DNA of 49,281 nucleotides from the IMG/VR virus record IMGVR_UViG_3300043419_000444, positions 1 through 49,281 of that record; one strand, given 5' to 3'. The translations under genes were made by a program, and so were the position numbers. A model generated the notes under the pieces. It was not told where the DNA came from and made no database searches. It was given only the letters and a program-made list of their open reading frames with translations. Origin of the DNA: a virus. Positions within the stretch are counted from its first letter, which is position 1; every line of letters begins with the position of its first letter. This document shows, piece after piece, positions 38,656 through 47,308 of this stretch.

Positions 38656-39126
38656 TCAGACTCCAAACAGGGCGATGCCGAACAGGATCACACCGAGTGA
38701 TCCAACTGCGACACCAGAGTAAAACAAGGGCATAGACACCGCAAGAATCGCGGCAGTGGACAGCACCAAGCCCAATTGCATGAGCATGGCTGAGTAGGTG
38801 TAGTAGGGCGCCTTGGCGCTCAGGGCCTTTTGCTCGGCCTCCAGAGCCTCTGCCTTGGCCTTGATGGCCTCCATGTCCTCTTTCATGCGCTGTGCGTCTT
38901 GTGGACGGCCTGCGGTCTCATAGATCACCGAGCGCACATTCTTAGCCTGATACCAAGCCCATTGGTTGTTGGCGGCAATGATGTCCTTCATGATGCGGCC
39001 AGAGTTGCTGTCCTTGAAGAAGCTGTTGATGGCGACCAATGCCGCGAGGACGATCAATAGAACAGCGGCACGGCGCTTGATGATGATTTCCAACTCACTG
39101 CGAGTCAATTGCTTTTTCTCTGTCAT
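38656..39126 (-). CDS. DUF4337-like membrane protein in the lysis cassette
   Basis: Encodes 156 residues. One N-terminal TM (AAVLLIVLAALVAINSF), then NNQWAWYQAKNVRS, a hallmark of DUF4337 proteins, a coiled coil (DMEAIKAKAEALEAEQKAL), and one or two C-terminal TMs. DUF4337 is mainly bacterial and of unknown function. Placement beside holin and spanin-like genes suggests an accessory lysis or membrane role. Confidence 0.6.
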   Translation of the reverse strand: MTEKKQLTRSELEIIIKRRAAVLLIVLAALVAINSFFKDSNSGRIMKDIIAANNQWAWYQAKNVRSVIYETAGRPQDAQRMKEDMEAIKAKAEALEAEQKALSAKAPYYTYSAMLMQLGLVLSTAAILAVSMPLFYSGVAVGSLGVILFGIALFGV

Positions 39127-39341
39127 TCTTCCTCCACTTTGCTCATTGCTTTCAATAATTTTTCCAACTTTTCACGCTCATCTCTGAGCACCAGTGCTGT
39201 CTTTGCTGATTCGCGTTGGTGGTGCTCGAGTTGCTTGTCTACTGTCATCAATCGCAACAAGAAGTACGCAAGGATGATTGACAAAACCAGCACCACAAAA
39301 ATCAGCAAAGCGATCACTGCATTGTCTTCGTGTTTAGCCAT
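39123..39341 (-). CDS. Putative inner-membrane spanin-like protein
   Basis: Encodes 72 residues from ATG 39341. One N-terminal TM (NAVIALLIFVVLVLSIILAYFLL) and then a coiled coil (LEHHQRESAKTALVLRDERE) is the plan of i-spanins (Rz-like), which help break the outer membrane. No clear outer-membrane partner with a lipobox was found nearby. It overlaps its neighbours at both ends. Confidence 0.5.
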   Translation of the reverse strand: MAKHEDNAVIALLIFVVLVLSIILAYFLLRLMTVDKQLEHHQRESAKTALVLRDEREKLEKLLKAMSKVEEE

Positions 39342-40069
39342 ACAGCGCCCATCATCATCCAAAAGAACCAGACCAATACCAACGACCAAAAAATTGTCAT
39401 GTTGCGGTCTATGCGGTCACTACGAATTTGCGCCTCTTGCGCTTCTCTTTTTGCTTTCTCGCGTCGTTGCTTCAACTGCCTCGCCGCTTGCCCTGCCTTG
39501 ACCTTGTCCTGCATGTCTTTGAACTGAGTCCATATGGGCCCAAGTTGCCATGGCGCCCCGCTCATCAGCGTGCTGAGGGTTGGGTATGCGCTGTCCAATT
39601 CGGCCTGCAATTGCGTCAGTTCAAGCACTTCTTTTGAGTTGATTTCGTCCTTTTCAAAAACTTCTTTGTATCGGTGTTCGGCGTACTCTTTCAGCTTGCC
39701 GTAATTCTCAAACCATATCCCAAGGTGTTCAATGAATTGTTGAACGACTTCGTCTTGAGTTGGGATGTGGTCGGTGTATTCTTCTTTGGCACGGGCCTTC
39801 TTTTTCGCCACAGGCTCGGCAACTGCGACCTTGGTACCTTGGGCTGGCTCGGCGGGTTTTGGGGCTCGGAAGAGGCCCTGTAGCCATCCCCAGAGGCCAG
39901 TGACCTCACGATAGATGGTCTTGGCATCATTGACCGCTTGCTCTGCGGTTTTCTTGACGCGCTGTATCTCGACTGTGCCTTCTCGAAGGCTGTCGCAACA
40001 GTACTGAATGCCGCTGTAGGCGGCACGCATTGCCCCAAGAGCAAGTTGGATGCTGATGGGGTCAAGCAC
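39314..40069 (-). CDS. Membrane-anchored coiled-coil protein
   Basis: Encodes 251 residues: an N-terminal helical unit (MLDPISIQLALGAMRAAYSG), a basic Ala/Pro/Lys linker (~85-105), long charged helices, and one C-terminal TM (FWSLVLVWFFWMMMGAVWL). It overlaps the spanin-like gene by 28 bases. In the lysis region; role unknown. Confidence 0.55.
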   Translation of the reverse strand: MLDPISIQLALGAMRAAYSGIQYCCDSLREGTVEIQRVKKTAEQAVNDAKTIYREVTGLWGWLQGLFRAPKPAEPAQGTKVAVAEPVAKKKARAKEEYTDHIPTQDEVVQQFIEHLGIWFENYGKLKEYAEHRYKEVFEKDEINSKEVLELTQLQAELDSAYPTLSTLMSGAPWQLGPIWTQFKDMQDKVKAGQAARQLKQRREKAKREAQEAQIRSDRIDRNMTIFWSLVLVWFFWMMMGAVWLNTKTMQ

Positions 40070-40072
40070 ATC

Positions 40073-40273
40073 TTAGAGGCCGAGTAGTTTTTTGAGGAAT
40101 TCGGCGGCAACGCCGGGGCCAAACAGCACTGCAACGATCACGCCGTACAACAGCATTTCGATCTTGCTCATGCGCTTGTCGCCCTCACGCAAAGAACCAT
40201 CTATGCGGTTGTATCGTTCCGCACAGATGGCCTCGTGAACAGCCAACTTGGTTTCTACTGACTGTTCGCTCAT
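40073..40273 (-). CDS. Small C-terminal-anchored membrane protein
   Basis: Encodes 66 residues from ATG 40273, chosen for the GGAG five bases ahead; GTG and ATG codons just upstream are possible. A charged helix (AICAERYNRIDGSLREGDKR) precedes one TM (LLYGVIVAVLFGPGVAAEFL). Proteins of this type are common next to phage lysis genes. Confidence 0.6.
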   Translation of the reverse strand: MSEQSVETKLAVHEAICAERYNRIDGSLREGDKRMSKIEMLLYGVIVAVLFGPGVAAEFLKKLLGL

Positions 40274-40275
40274 CA

Positions 40276-40422
40276 TCACTCCGCAGGGGCGTCAGATTTC
40301 GGCTGGTTTGCTACTTCGTTTTGCAACGCTTGAACCAACTGGAACACTTCCTGATATGGACGAGTTCCAAGGTAGCCAATGATGCCATTGAGCAATTGGG
40401 CAGAAATTTGCAGTGTTTCCAT
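40276..40422 (-). CDS. 48-residue hypothetical protein
   Basis: Reads METLQISAQLLNGIIGYLGT, then continues to a Pro/Ser/Asp-rich end. GGAG lies eight bases before the ATG; the stop abuts the next start. Mostly helical. Function unknown. Confidence 0.55.
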   Translation of the reverse strand: METLQISAQLLNGIIGYLGTRPYQEVFQLVQALQNEVANQPKSDAPAE

Positions 40423-40468
40423 TTTTTTATCTCCAAACACGCCGCCAGAGTGGGGTGGCGGCTTCCCC

Positions 40469-40630
40469 TTATTCGTCAGCAGGCTCTGGTTGATTGCCCT
40501 CTTCCAGCCATTTCAAATAGGCTTGGTAGTCTGAATTGGCGGGGTCGCACGGGATGAATGCGCTGTCTGCAAGACGCTTAACATACTGCGACTCAGAACC
40601 TGTCAGTGGGTCATTGAATTTTTTGTACAT
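40469..40630 (-). CDS. 53-residue tail-module protein
   Basis: Reads [20 protein letters not shown], then [20 protein letters not shown], ending QPEPADE. AGGAG precedes. The 'aFIP.[11 protein letters not shown].Wl.eGN.p' segment is common in small proteins encoded after tail fibres, sometimes as part of the fibre or its assembly factors. The hairpin GCCGCCA-N8-TGGCGGC (40441-40462) follows its stop. Confidence 0.65.
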   Translation of the reverse strand: MYKKFNDPLTGSESQYVKRLADSAFIPCDPANSDYQAYLKWLEEGNQPEPADE

Positions 40631-40643
40631 AACTTACTCCTGT

Positions 40644-41783
40644 TTACAGCTCGGCAGATGCCGTGAAATGCCAAGCAAGGCCGTTTGCGGCAGTCATGCC
40701 AGTATCACGAACAACTACCAAGTTGTAATCGCCAGACTCCGCGCTGAGTAATGCGGTTTGATTATTTGCGTTTGTTGAGCCAATAACCAGTGAAGTAATC
40801 TTTCCAGAGTTTCCACCTTGGTCATAGAACACAACAGTAGGGTCAGCCCTTTTCTGAACTTTATAGCCACAAGAATCAACAATATAAGATGTTGTAGTTG
40901 GCGAGCTTAATAAACCAAAAGCAACTCTATTATTTTTTGAAGTTGCTGTGCCGGGTACTGTTCCGATTGCGTATGTCTTCTCGTAATATCGCTGGCACAA
41001 AGCCAACTCAGTGCCAATCGAACGGAAGTCAAACGATGTGGCTACAGTGCCTACTTCGAGTTGAACGCCTGTGATGTAGAAGGTGGCCCCGTTTGTTCCG
41101 ACTACAGAGGTTGCACCCGTAGTTGAGTAGTAGTTTGCCGCAACCCAAGCGTTTGCTGTGCCACTAAATGTAGACCCAACCCCAATACCAAAATTAACAA
41201 GCACCCCAACGGAGTTGTTGGTAAGCCAAGTGCCAGAAGTGTCACCAACAATCGTGATTGTTTTTTGCTCCCATGTGTTGGCAGAACTGATTGAATAGCT
41301 AAACGGAAAACTTCTGTCTTGTGCGTTGTTTTGTATTGAACCGCCAAAAGTTCCAGTCAAAGAACTGCGAACCCAAAATGACAATGTGACTGTTTTTGCG
41401 TTGGCTGTTCCCCACCCCAAATCGGAAACATTAAACCCCTCAATTCTTTGAGCAATGCCATAAATGTTTGTCGAAGCGTCAGCGGTGGCGGTAGAAGATG
41501 TTACGCCCAGATATTTTGTGAATCCAGTAGGAGGTGTTACAGAGCCTGCATTTTGTTGCACTGTGTACTTGCCAGTAACAGCACTGCCTGCGTAAGAATA
41601 CCCAAGCCACCTGTCTAAGCTATAACCAGCATTTATCTGCGCATAACTAGCCCCCGCATTGCGCTGGTCGATGTCCATCTCTCCATTGATGATGCGATTC
41701 TTAAAAGATGTCGAATTACCAGCGCCCAGCGAGTAGCCGGACTCTGTGGTCATCTTTTCTGCTTGTACTGTTCCGAAACTCAT
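40644..41783 (-). CDS. Tail fibre/receptor-binding-type protein
   Basis: Encodes 379 residues. NSTSFKNRIINGEMDIDQRNAG begins a module very common in phage fibre C-terminal parts ('NG.m.idQr..g'), and the body is a beta-sandwich-like region (TVTLSFWVRSSLTGTFGGSI) resembling carbohydrate-binding modules. ITGVQLEVGTVATSFDFRSIGTELALCQRYYEK is a further conserved piece. Likely contacts the host surface. Confidence 0.75.
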   Translation of the reverse strand: MSFGTVQAEKMTTESGYSLGAGNSTSFKNRIINGEMDIDQRNAGASYAQINAGYSLDRWLGYSYAGSAVTGKYTVQQNAGSVTPPTGFTKYLGVTSSTATADASTNIYGIAQRIEGFNVSDLGWGTANAKTVTLSFWVRSSLTGTFGGSIQNNAQDRSFPFSYSISSANTWEQKTITIVGDTSGTWLTNNSVGVLVNFGIGVGSTFSGTANAWVAANYYSTTGATSVVGTNGATFYITGVQLEVGTVATSFDFRSIGTELALCQRYYEKTYAIGTVPGTATSKNNRVAFGLLSSPTTTSYIVDSCGYKVQKRADPTVVFYDQGGNSGKITSLVIGSTNANNQTALLSAESGDYNLVVVRDTGMTAANGLAWHFTASAEL

Positions 41784-42064
41784 GCTTGGCCTCCTGCGGC
41801 TTGAGCGACTACATTTGCATCGTATTCAGCCCTGCGTTCTGCCGCGCTTTTTGCATTTGACGCAAGGACAATCTCTTCTTTTGTTCCAGAGATTGACCCA
41901 CCAGTTAATGTGGCTCGTTCCAGTTCAATTTGAACTATCTCGTCAATTGCAATTCGGCAACGCTCATGAACCACATTCTCGATCCACTCTTGAGCGGAAA
42001 CGGAAACAAACTGAAGAGCCTTCTCTTCTGCGTCGCTGATAGTGATTGTGTAAATTTTTGACAT
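41780..42064 (-). CDS. Tail-fibre-associated small protein
   Basis: Encodes 94 residues: MSKIYTITISDAEEKALQFVSVSAQEWIENVVHERCRIAIDEIV, then a short tail. This sort of helical protein is repeatedly found between phage fibre genes, possibly as a chaperone. Overlaps the fibre gene downstream (ATGA). Confidence 0.6.
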   Translation of the reverse strand: MSKIYTITISDAEEKALQFVSVSAQEWIENVVHERCRIAIDEIVQIELERATLTGGSISGTKEEIVLASNAKSAAERRAEYDANVVAQAAGGQA

Positions 42065-42074
42065 TTTTATACCC

Positions 42075-42755
42075 TTATCCTAAAAGGAACCCAGAAAACC
42101 AACTGATGATTTCAGTCGAGCCTTGAATAGACACATCTTGAGCGCCGCCTTGAACAAAGCCTCGCATCGAAACGGCATCTCCAGCGGACAACTGAACTGT
42201 TGTGGAGCCATTTACCACGCAAAAAGCAGTACCAGTTCCAGCAAGATACATTCGTCTGTCAAAGAATATACGACGAGAATCAGAGTTGATGCCCAACCAA
42301 AATTCAGTACCTCTTCCAACAGCAGAGGCCGAATACAAAATTTGAGATTGGAAGCAGTATCTGCCGTTTATCGGGGCAGTAAACAACCCAGTTGAAGTGT
42401 TGTAGTTGTTCCCAATGTTTGACTCAAAAGCGCCAGTGGTTGAGTCTGGAACAAACGTATAGTAAATGGTGTTACCAGTGACGTTTGTCTGGTCAGTAGT
42501 TCGTCTAGCCAAAAACATTGGCCTAAACGGAGTTGTTATTCTTCCCGTCGAATCCATCACAAAAGAACTGGATGGGGCGGATGCGTTAACACTGAACTGA
42601 GAGCCGAGTTGACTCGGAGAAAGAGTCGAAGCAGAAGACAGCAACGTGCCAGTATTGTCTGGCAGTGTCAGTGTGCGGTCGGTGTTGCTGTTTGGGCTGG
42701 CAATCTGGAAGATGCCTGTGCCGGAAGCGTTTCCGGCGAGTTGAACTTTAGACAT
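42075..42755 (-). CDS. Tail fibre protein with C1q-like jelly-roll domain
   Basis: Encodes 226 residues from ATG 42755, which overlaps the stop upstream. N-terminal ~45 residues are a fibre attachment type (FQIASPNSNTDRTLTLPDNTG). Residues ~80-226 read as C1q/TNF-like: FRPMFLARRT, then SNIGNNYNTSTGLFTAPINGRYCFQSQILYS, ending SWFSGFLLG. Such trimeric jelly rolls often cap phage fibres and bind ligands. Confidence 0.75.
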   Translation of the reverse strand: MSKVQLAGNASGTGIFQIASPNSNTDRTLTLPDNTGTLLSSASTLSPSQLGSQFSVNASAPSSSFVMDSTGRITTPFRPMFLARRTTDQTNVTGNTIYYTFVPDSTTGAFESNIGNNYNTSTGLFTAPINGRYCFQSQILYSASAVGRGTEFWLGINSDSRRIFFDRRMYLAGTGTAFCVVNGSTTVQLSAGDAVSMRGFVQGGAQDVSIQGSTEIISWFSGFLLG

Positions 42756-43008
42756 TGCGTGCTCCTTCTTGTGCCGCCAACTGTGCTTGATACGCCGCGA
42801 TGCACTCAGGTGTCCATGCCACAGTTGCGATTGCAACCACTTGTGCTGGTTGACCTGCGAGGTCTTGACCCGGTGTCAACGATGTGCGGTGAAATGTTCT
42901 TGCGATTTGATTGCCGTCTTCAACAACAGTCGTTGCTTCACGATAAAGCACGATGCCGTTTTCAGTCACGGTGATCTGATCGACTTTTGTTTCTTTGGTA
43001 ATTGCCAT
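42748..43008 (-). CDS. Tail-module small protein
   Basis: Encodes 86 residues: KETKVDQITVTENGIVLYREATTVVEDGN, then ARTFHRTSLTPGQDLAG and a Gln/Ala end. This protein type is common in phage fibre operons with no settled function; the strand-rich first half suggests a structural part. Confidence 0.6.
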   Translation of the reverse strand: MAITKETKVDQITVTENGIVLYREATTVVEDGNQIARTFHRTSLTPGQDLAGQPAQVVAIATVAWTPECIAAYQAQLAAQEGARNV

Positions 43009-43053
43009 TTTCTTTCCTTGTGTCTGGTCAAACTATTCTGGTCTGACTATGGG

Positions 43054-43611
43054 TTAAACGGTGTATGTGGCGCAACCATACAAATAGGTTGTGTTTGTAA
43101 ATGCGCTATCGGTAATAGTGCTGACAGATGTTGCTGGGGCCGTGTTGATGAGAATGAAATAATTTTGGCCTGCCTGCACATAGCCGCCCGGAGTTACAGA
43201 AGTTGCCATTGCCCAGTAGTTTGGGATAAAGCTGGCTCCTTCAGCATCTCCTCCAGTTGAGTTGGTAAACGGTAAACCCGCAACCCTTGCCGCTCCAGTT
43301 GCAGAGCCTTTATTCGTCAAAAGAAAATAAACCCAAATGGTGACCTGCCTACCTACCTTTACATATCTTCCAAGTTGTGTTGCATAGGTAATGCCTGTTG
43401 ACGCGAGGTTGAATGTGATCGTTGGAGTCCAAGTCCCCTCTTCATAATCATCCAGCGTGTTTGCGTCTGTTGATGCTGATTGAGTTGCAGGGAAAGTGAT
43501 GCCAGCACCAGAAGCCGAAGGAGTTGCGCCACCAACGCCGATGGTTGATGCCGAAATAACTGTACCTGAGTTGGTTGTAATTCCGTTTGTGCCGTTGATG
43601 ACGACTGCCAT
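43054..43611 (-). CDS. Tail fibre/receptor-binding-type protein
   Basis: Encodes 185 residues. NANTLDDYEEGTWTPTITF is a widely shared fibre motif ('LddYEEGtWtp'), followed by a small beta domain (YATQLGRYVKVGRQVTIWVYF) and a conserved end (TTYLYGCATYTV). Likely trimeric and host-binding. Confidence 0.75.
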   Translation of the reverse strand: MAVVINGTNGITTNSGTVISASTIGVGGATPSASGAGITFPATQSASTDANTLDDYEEGTWTPTITFNLASTGITYATQLGRYVKVGRQVTIWVYFLLTNKGSATGAARVAGLPFTNSTGGDAEGASFIPNYWAMATSVTPGGYVQAGQNYFILINTAPATSVSTITDSAFTNTTYLYGCATYTV

Positions 43612-43621
43612 ATTCTTCTCC

Positions 43622-44611
43622 TTAAATCACTGTCCAGACAGAACCGCTCGATACCGTCACGGTGATGCCTGAGTTAACTGTTACTGGGCCAGCCGACATT
43701 GCGTTGGAACCTGATGGGACTGTGTAGTCAGCCGACACGGTCTGGCTGTTCACGAAGATGCCGTTGCCTGCAACCATCTCGCTCGACTGGAGTTCGCCAG
43801 TGCTTGGCTTGTACAGCAACTTGGCATTGCCAGTGTACAAATTCTCTGCGGTGCCGCTTGTTGCCGCCGCAAACACTGGGTACAGGTTGCTTGATGTTGT
43901 TGTGTCGTTGCTCAGTGCAGAGCCACCAATCGATTTCCATGCAGGTGATGAGCCACTGTAGCCCTCGAACTGATTGGTCGTGGTGTTGTAGCGCATCATG
44001 CCCACCACGGGTGAGCCGGGCTGTTGCGCAGTCGTGCCCTTGCTGATCGTCAATGCGCCTGTTGAACTGAATGTCGAGTCGGTTGTCGCGGTCAACGCGC
44101 CAGTGATCGCCAGTGTTGTGCCGTTCCATGTCAGGTTTGACGAGTCGGACAGCAAGCCACTTGCGCCAGCGAAAGTCACGCGACCTGAGGTCAATGCGCT
44201 GTTCTTGATGCTGTTGGCAGTCAGGTAGGTGCCGTCCCATGTCAGGCCAGCGGCGTCACTCAAGAGGCCAGCAGTGCCTGCAAAGGTGATGCGACCGCTC
44301 GTCAGTGCGCTGTCCTTCAGTGAGGTCACCGTGAGGTTCGTGCCGTCCCAAGTCATGCCTGAGGACGCGCCAAACACACCGTTGTTGTTGAACTGGAGTT
44401 GGGTATTCGAGCCTGCGACGACGCCTGTGCCGCCCTTACCAGCCAACACCTGCACAGTGCCAGCGCTGTCTTTGTAGAACAGCTTGCCGTCGTAGTAGTT
44501 CAACGCCAACTCGGCGCCAGATGAACTGCTTGTCAAGTTTGAGGCCGAAGGAGTGTTGCCAGTGGTGCCACTGGCGTAAATCAGAATCGGTGTGTAACCA
44601 GTTTGTGCCAT
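43622..44611 (-). CDS. Tail fibre protein with internal repeats
   Basis: Encodes 329 residues. Three to four ~35-residue units recur (ALTSGRITFAGTAGLLSDAAGLTWDGT; ALTSGRVTFAGASGLLSDSSNLTWNGT), as in fibre shafts. QPGSPVVGMMRYNTTTNQFEGYS is a common mid-fibre motif, and the end (VTVNSGITVTVSSGSVWTVI) is a frequent fibre terminus. Confidence 0.75.
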   Translation of the reverse strand: MAQTGYTPILIYASGTTGNTPSASNLTSSSSGAELALNYYDGKLFYKDSAGTVQVLAGKGGTGVVAGSNTQLQFNNNGVFGASSGMTWDGTNLTVTSLKDSALTSGRITFAGTAGLLSDAAGLTWDGTYLTANSIKNSALTSGRVTFAGASGLLSDSSNLTWNGTTLAITGALTATTDSTFSSTGALTISKGTTAQQPGSPVVGMMRYNTTTNQFEGYSGSSPAWKSIGGSALSNDTTTSSNLYPVFAAATSGTAENLYTGNAKLLYKPSTGELQSSEMVAGNGIFVNSQTVSADYTVPSGSNAMSAGPVTVNSGITVTVSSGSVWTVI

Positions 44612-46930
44612 TTAGAACGCTCCTCCAGAGATGCCAGCCGTTATTTTGCCAGTAGATGGGTTGATTGTGGGGCCTGATGAGACCTGCAATGGGTAGTTTG
44701 CCGATGTTGAACCAGTCACCAATGGGATGTACAGGTCAGCATTCGATGTGTTGGCTGTCACGCCAGCATTCACCGAGTTGGTTGCTGTGCCGACGGTGAT
44801 GCCAGTTGGGTCGCTCCACTGCGGCGCGGTGCCGCTTGAAGTCATGATGTGAGTGCTTGTGCCAATCGCCAGCTTTGACAGCGTGGTGGTGCCTGAGGCA
44901 TACAGCATGTCGCCAGTGGTGTACGACGCAAGGTTGGTACCGCCACGGGCCACCGCGAGGGTGCCAGAGGTGATCTGAGACGCCGCAATTGCGATGTCCT
45001 GCTCGGACGCGCTGGTGATCTGGCCTTGTGCGTTGATCGCCAAAGTCACGGTCTTGCTTGCCGAGCCGTATGTCGCGGCAGTCACAGCGGTGTTGCTGAT
45101 GCTGAAGGTCGTGCCTGTCAGTGTGAGGCCAGTGCCAGCAGAGTAAATCTGAGTGGCGCCAATCTGCGAGAAGGTGATCGCGGTCGTGCCGAATGTGATC
45201 GTGCCGACGGTGGTGCAGGTATAGAGTTCGCCTGCGCCAGTTGCGCCAGCTTGCACATAGAAGGTCGAGCCTTGATCGAGCGCGTCCGGGCCAGAGCCAT
45301 ACGAGTCTGCGTCAGTTGCACGAGTCAACACCCAGTTGGTCGATCCGTTACCAACCGTGGTGACGGTGTACACGCCGTTTTCAAACTGGTTGGTTTGGTT
45401 GTAGATCAGCACGCGCTTGCCAACGGTCATGAGCACGCCATCGATGGTCAATGCCACCTGTGTGCCTGCGTTGGTCAGCGTGGCGCCCACACCTGCTGTG
45501 CCGTTGTTGTAGGTGGCATTGAGGTTGCCTGCGCTGTCTGGTGACTCGACATACACGGGGTCGTGGTGAGTCGTGCCAGTGGCAACGAGGTTGTCCACAT
45601 ACTGCTTGGTCGCCAGTTGGTAGTCGGAGGTTGGGTTTTGCGTCACCGTCACCGATGTGAGGCCAACAGGTGCCAACGATGTGGCGCCCAAGGCAATCGT
45701 GGTCGTGCCCAGCGTGATCGAACTGTTGGTCAGCGAACTGTTTGCGATGTTCGACAGCGTGTTTGTCGAGCCGCTGATCGACACGCCAGCAAGGGTCGAG
45801 AGCGTGCCACCTAACGACACCGATGTGGAGCCGATGGTGATCGCGCTGTTGGTCAGCGATGCATTGCCGATGTCGGTGAATGTGTTGCTTGCACCAGACA
45901 TGGTCTTGTTGGTCAGCGTCTCGCTACCAGACAAGGTCACCAATGTGCCTGAGTTTGGCAGGGTCACATTGGTGTTGGCGGTGGTGGTCAGAGTCAACGA
46001 GAACGCGCCAGCGGTGGTGAGGTTGCCTGCGGTGCTGATGGTGCCTGCGGTTGTGATCGAGCCGCCAGTCAGGATGTCGCCAGTCAAGGTGATGGTGGCA
46101 GAGCCATTGTCCACGCCAGTGCCGCCATGGGCAGGGTTCAAGACGCCATCAAGGGTCACCGCACCAGTGGTGTCAGTGTTGGGGCTGAAGCCTGTTGTGC
46201 CTGCGCTGAACGATGTCACGCCACCAGTCAGCGAGAACTGGTTCCAGCCTGTGTTGGTGTAGCCCTCGAATTGCGAAAGGCTGGTGTTGTAGCGAACCGC
46301 GCCCAAGTTGTTGACGCGCTGGCCCGTGGTGCCTTGCGGCAGGGTGACGCTACCTTGGCCCGGCAGGATCGCGTTTTCAGCCAGCGCAACAGTCACATCG
46401 CCTGCGCCGTCACCATTCGTAATACTAGTTTGACTAGTAACACCTAAGATGTCAATTTTGGCTGGAGACCCAGATTGGATCGCCAAAATGCCCGTACCAG
46501 TCTGCGAGACCAAGTTTTGCAAGAAGGTTCCAAGGGCCACAGTGGGGTTTCCAGCCACTCCATCACCGTCGGTGATACCCAAGCCTGCCCCAACCTCAAT
46601 TTCGCGTGCTGTGACCGTATTTGTGCCCGTCTTGACCTGAATGCCAACGGGGCTGGAGTTGAGCGACATCGCCGCGCCGATCAAGTTGATCTGCAAAGTG
46701 CCTTGGGCGCCGCCATCGGTCAACGACAAGCCGCCATTGGTGGTCAGGTAGCGTGAGTCAGGCAGGCCAGAAGTCTGGCTCACCGTCAGGAATGGGTAGT
46801 TGAGGGCGCCAGCACCGGAGATCGCACTCGTGGTGGTCTGAACCGTCACGCCGTTTTGGACGATGGGAACTGATTCGTTGCCTGTTAAGGCACCCGCTTG
46901 TGGGAGTTGTGTGATCGTTACTTGTGCCAT
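44612..46930 (-). CDS. Large tail fibre protein
   Basis: Encodes 772 residues from ATG 46930 (MAQVTITQLPQAG), one base after the stop upstream. The N-terminal part (TGNESVPIVQNGVTVQTT) is an attachment-like module. Repeats of the SETLTNKTMSGASNTFTDIGNASLTNSAI type run ~340-430. KYVDNLVATG, then a Pro/Glu region, and YPLQVSSGPTINPSTGKITAGISGGAF follow. One copy of the ACTAGT repeat lies inside (V-T-S-Q-T-S-I). Its end resembles that of 35298-36518. Confidence 0.75.
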   Translation of the reverse strand: MAQVTITQLPQAGALTGNESVPIVQNGVTVQTTTSAISGAGALNYPFLTVSQTSGLPDSRYLTTNGGLSLTDGGAQGTLQINLIGAAMSLNSSPVGIQVKTGTNTVTAREIEVGAGLGITDGDGVAGNPTVALGTFLQNLVSQTGTGILAIQSGSPAKIDILGVTSQTSITNGDGAGDVTVALAENAILPGQGSVTLPQGTTGQRVNNLGAVRYNTSLSQFEGYTNTGWNQFSLTGGVTSFSAGTTGFSPNTDTTGAVTLDGVLNPAHGGTGVDNGSATITLTGDILTGGSITTAGTISTAGNLTTAGAFSLTLTTTANTNVTLPNSGTLVTLSGSETLTNKTMSGASNTFTDIGNASLTNSAITIGSTSVSLGGTLSTLAGVSISGSTNTLSNIANSSLTNSSITLGTTTIALGATSLAPVGLTSVTVTQNPTSDYQLATKQYVDNLVATGTTHHDPVYVESPDSAGNLNATYNNGTAGVGATLTNAGTQVALTIDGVLMTVGKRVLIYNQTNQFENGVYTVTTVGNGSTNWVLTRATDADSYGSGPDALDQGSTFYVQAGATGAGELYTCTTVGTITFGTTAITFSQIGATQIYSAGTGLTLTGTTFSISNTAVTAATYGSASKTVTLAINAQGQITSASEQDIAIAASQITSGTLAVARGGTNLASYTTGDMLYASGTTTLSKLAIGTSTHIMTSSGTAPQWSDPTGITVGTATNSVNAGVTANTSNADLYIPLVTGSTSANYPLQVSSGPTINPSTGKITAGISGGAF
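46423..46439. repeat. Near-palindrome TACTAGTT-T-GACTAGTA, copy 3
   Basis: Inside the large fibre gene. One arm mismatch relative to copies 1 and 2; on the minus strand ACTAGT-CAA-ACTAGT encodes T-S-Q-T-S. Confidence 0.65.
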
Positions 46931-46931
46931 A

Positions 46932-47300
46932 TCAGTTGTTCGGTGTGATGGTGTCAGTGTTGCCGTTTTGCTGTGGTGTCGTGTCACCATTTTCGGTGCT
47001 GATGTACCACTGGCTCGGATTGCCGCCGGGGATATTTTCGCCTGTTGGCGTCAACACCAAACCGTCGTCATTGGTCGCAACGCTAACATCTGGACGAGGA
47101 AATTGCAAAGCGATGCGCTCGGTCTTACGGGCAGGCAAACGATATGGGTCTTTCTCGTCAGCGCACCCTTGTTGGCAGACCTTCAAGCCCGGAAAGTTGC
47201 TATCTGGCATAGCCTCAATGATGGGCCTTTTCATCCTGCACCTGTCGCAGATGAAGATGGCTATTACGGCGTTGCCACGGGTATCAAGAAATCTTGGCAT
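46932..47300 (-). CDS. Cys-containing structural-module protein
   Basis: Encodes 122 residues. CDRCRMKRPIIEAMPDSNFPGLKVCQQGC has two Cys pairs for a zinc site, followed by a PYRLPARKTERIALQFPRPDVSV segment conserved in podovirus-like head/tail operons, and a flexible Asn/Gly/Thr tail. Role unknown. Confidence 0.65.
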   Translation of the reverse strand: MPRFLDTRGNAVIAIFICDRCRMKRPIIEAMPDSNFPGLKVCQQGCADEKDPYRLPARKTERIALQFPRPDVSVATNDDGLVLTPTGENIPGGNPSQWYISTENGDTTPQQNGNTDTITPNN

Positions 47301-47308
47301 GATTCTTC

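Noticed and set aside
40441-40462. GC-rich hairpin as terminator in the fibre/lysis region
   Set aside because: A perfect 7-bp stem but no T run on the minus strand, and coupled genes continue downstream.
45657-46262. Long open frame on the plus strand opposite the tail fibre
   Set aside because: It mirrors the Thr/Ser/Gly-rich fibre codons (yielding Val/Pro/Ala), lacks an RBS and has no neighbours on that strand.
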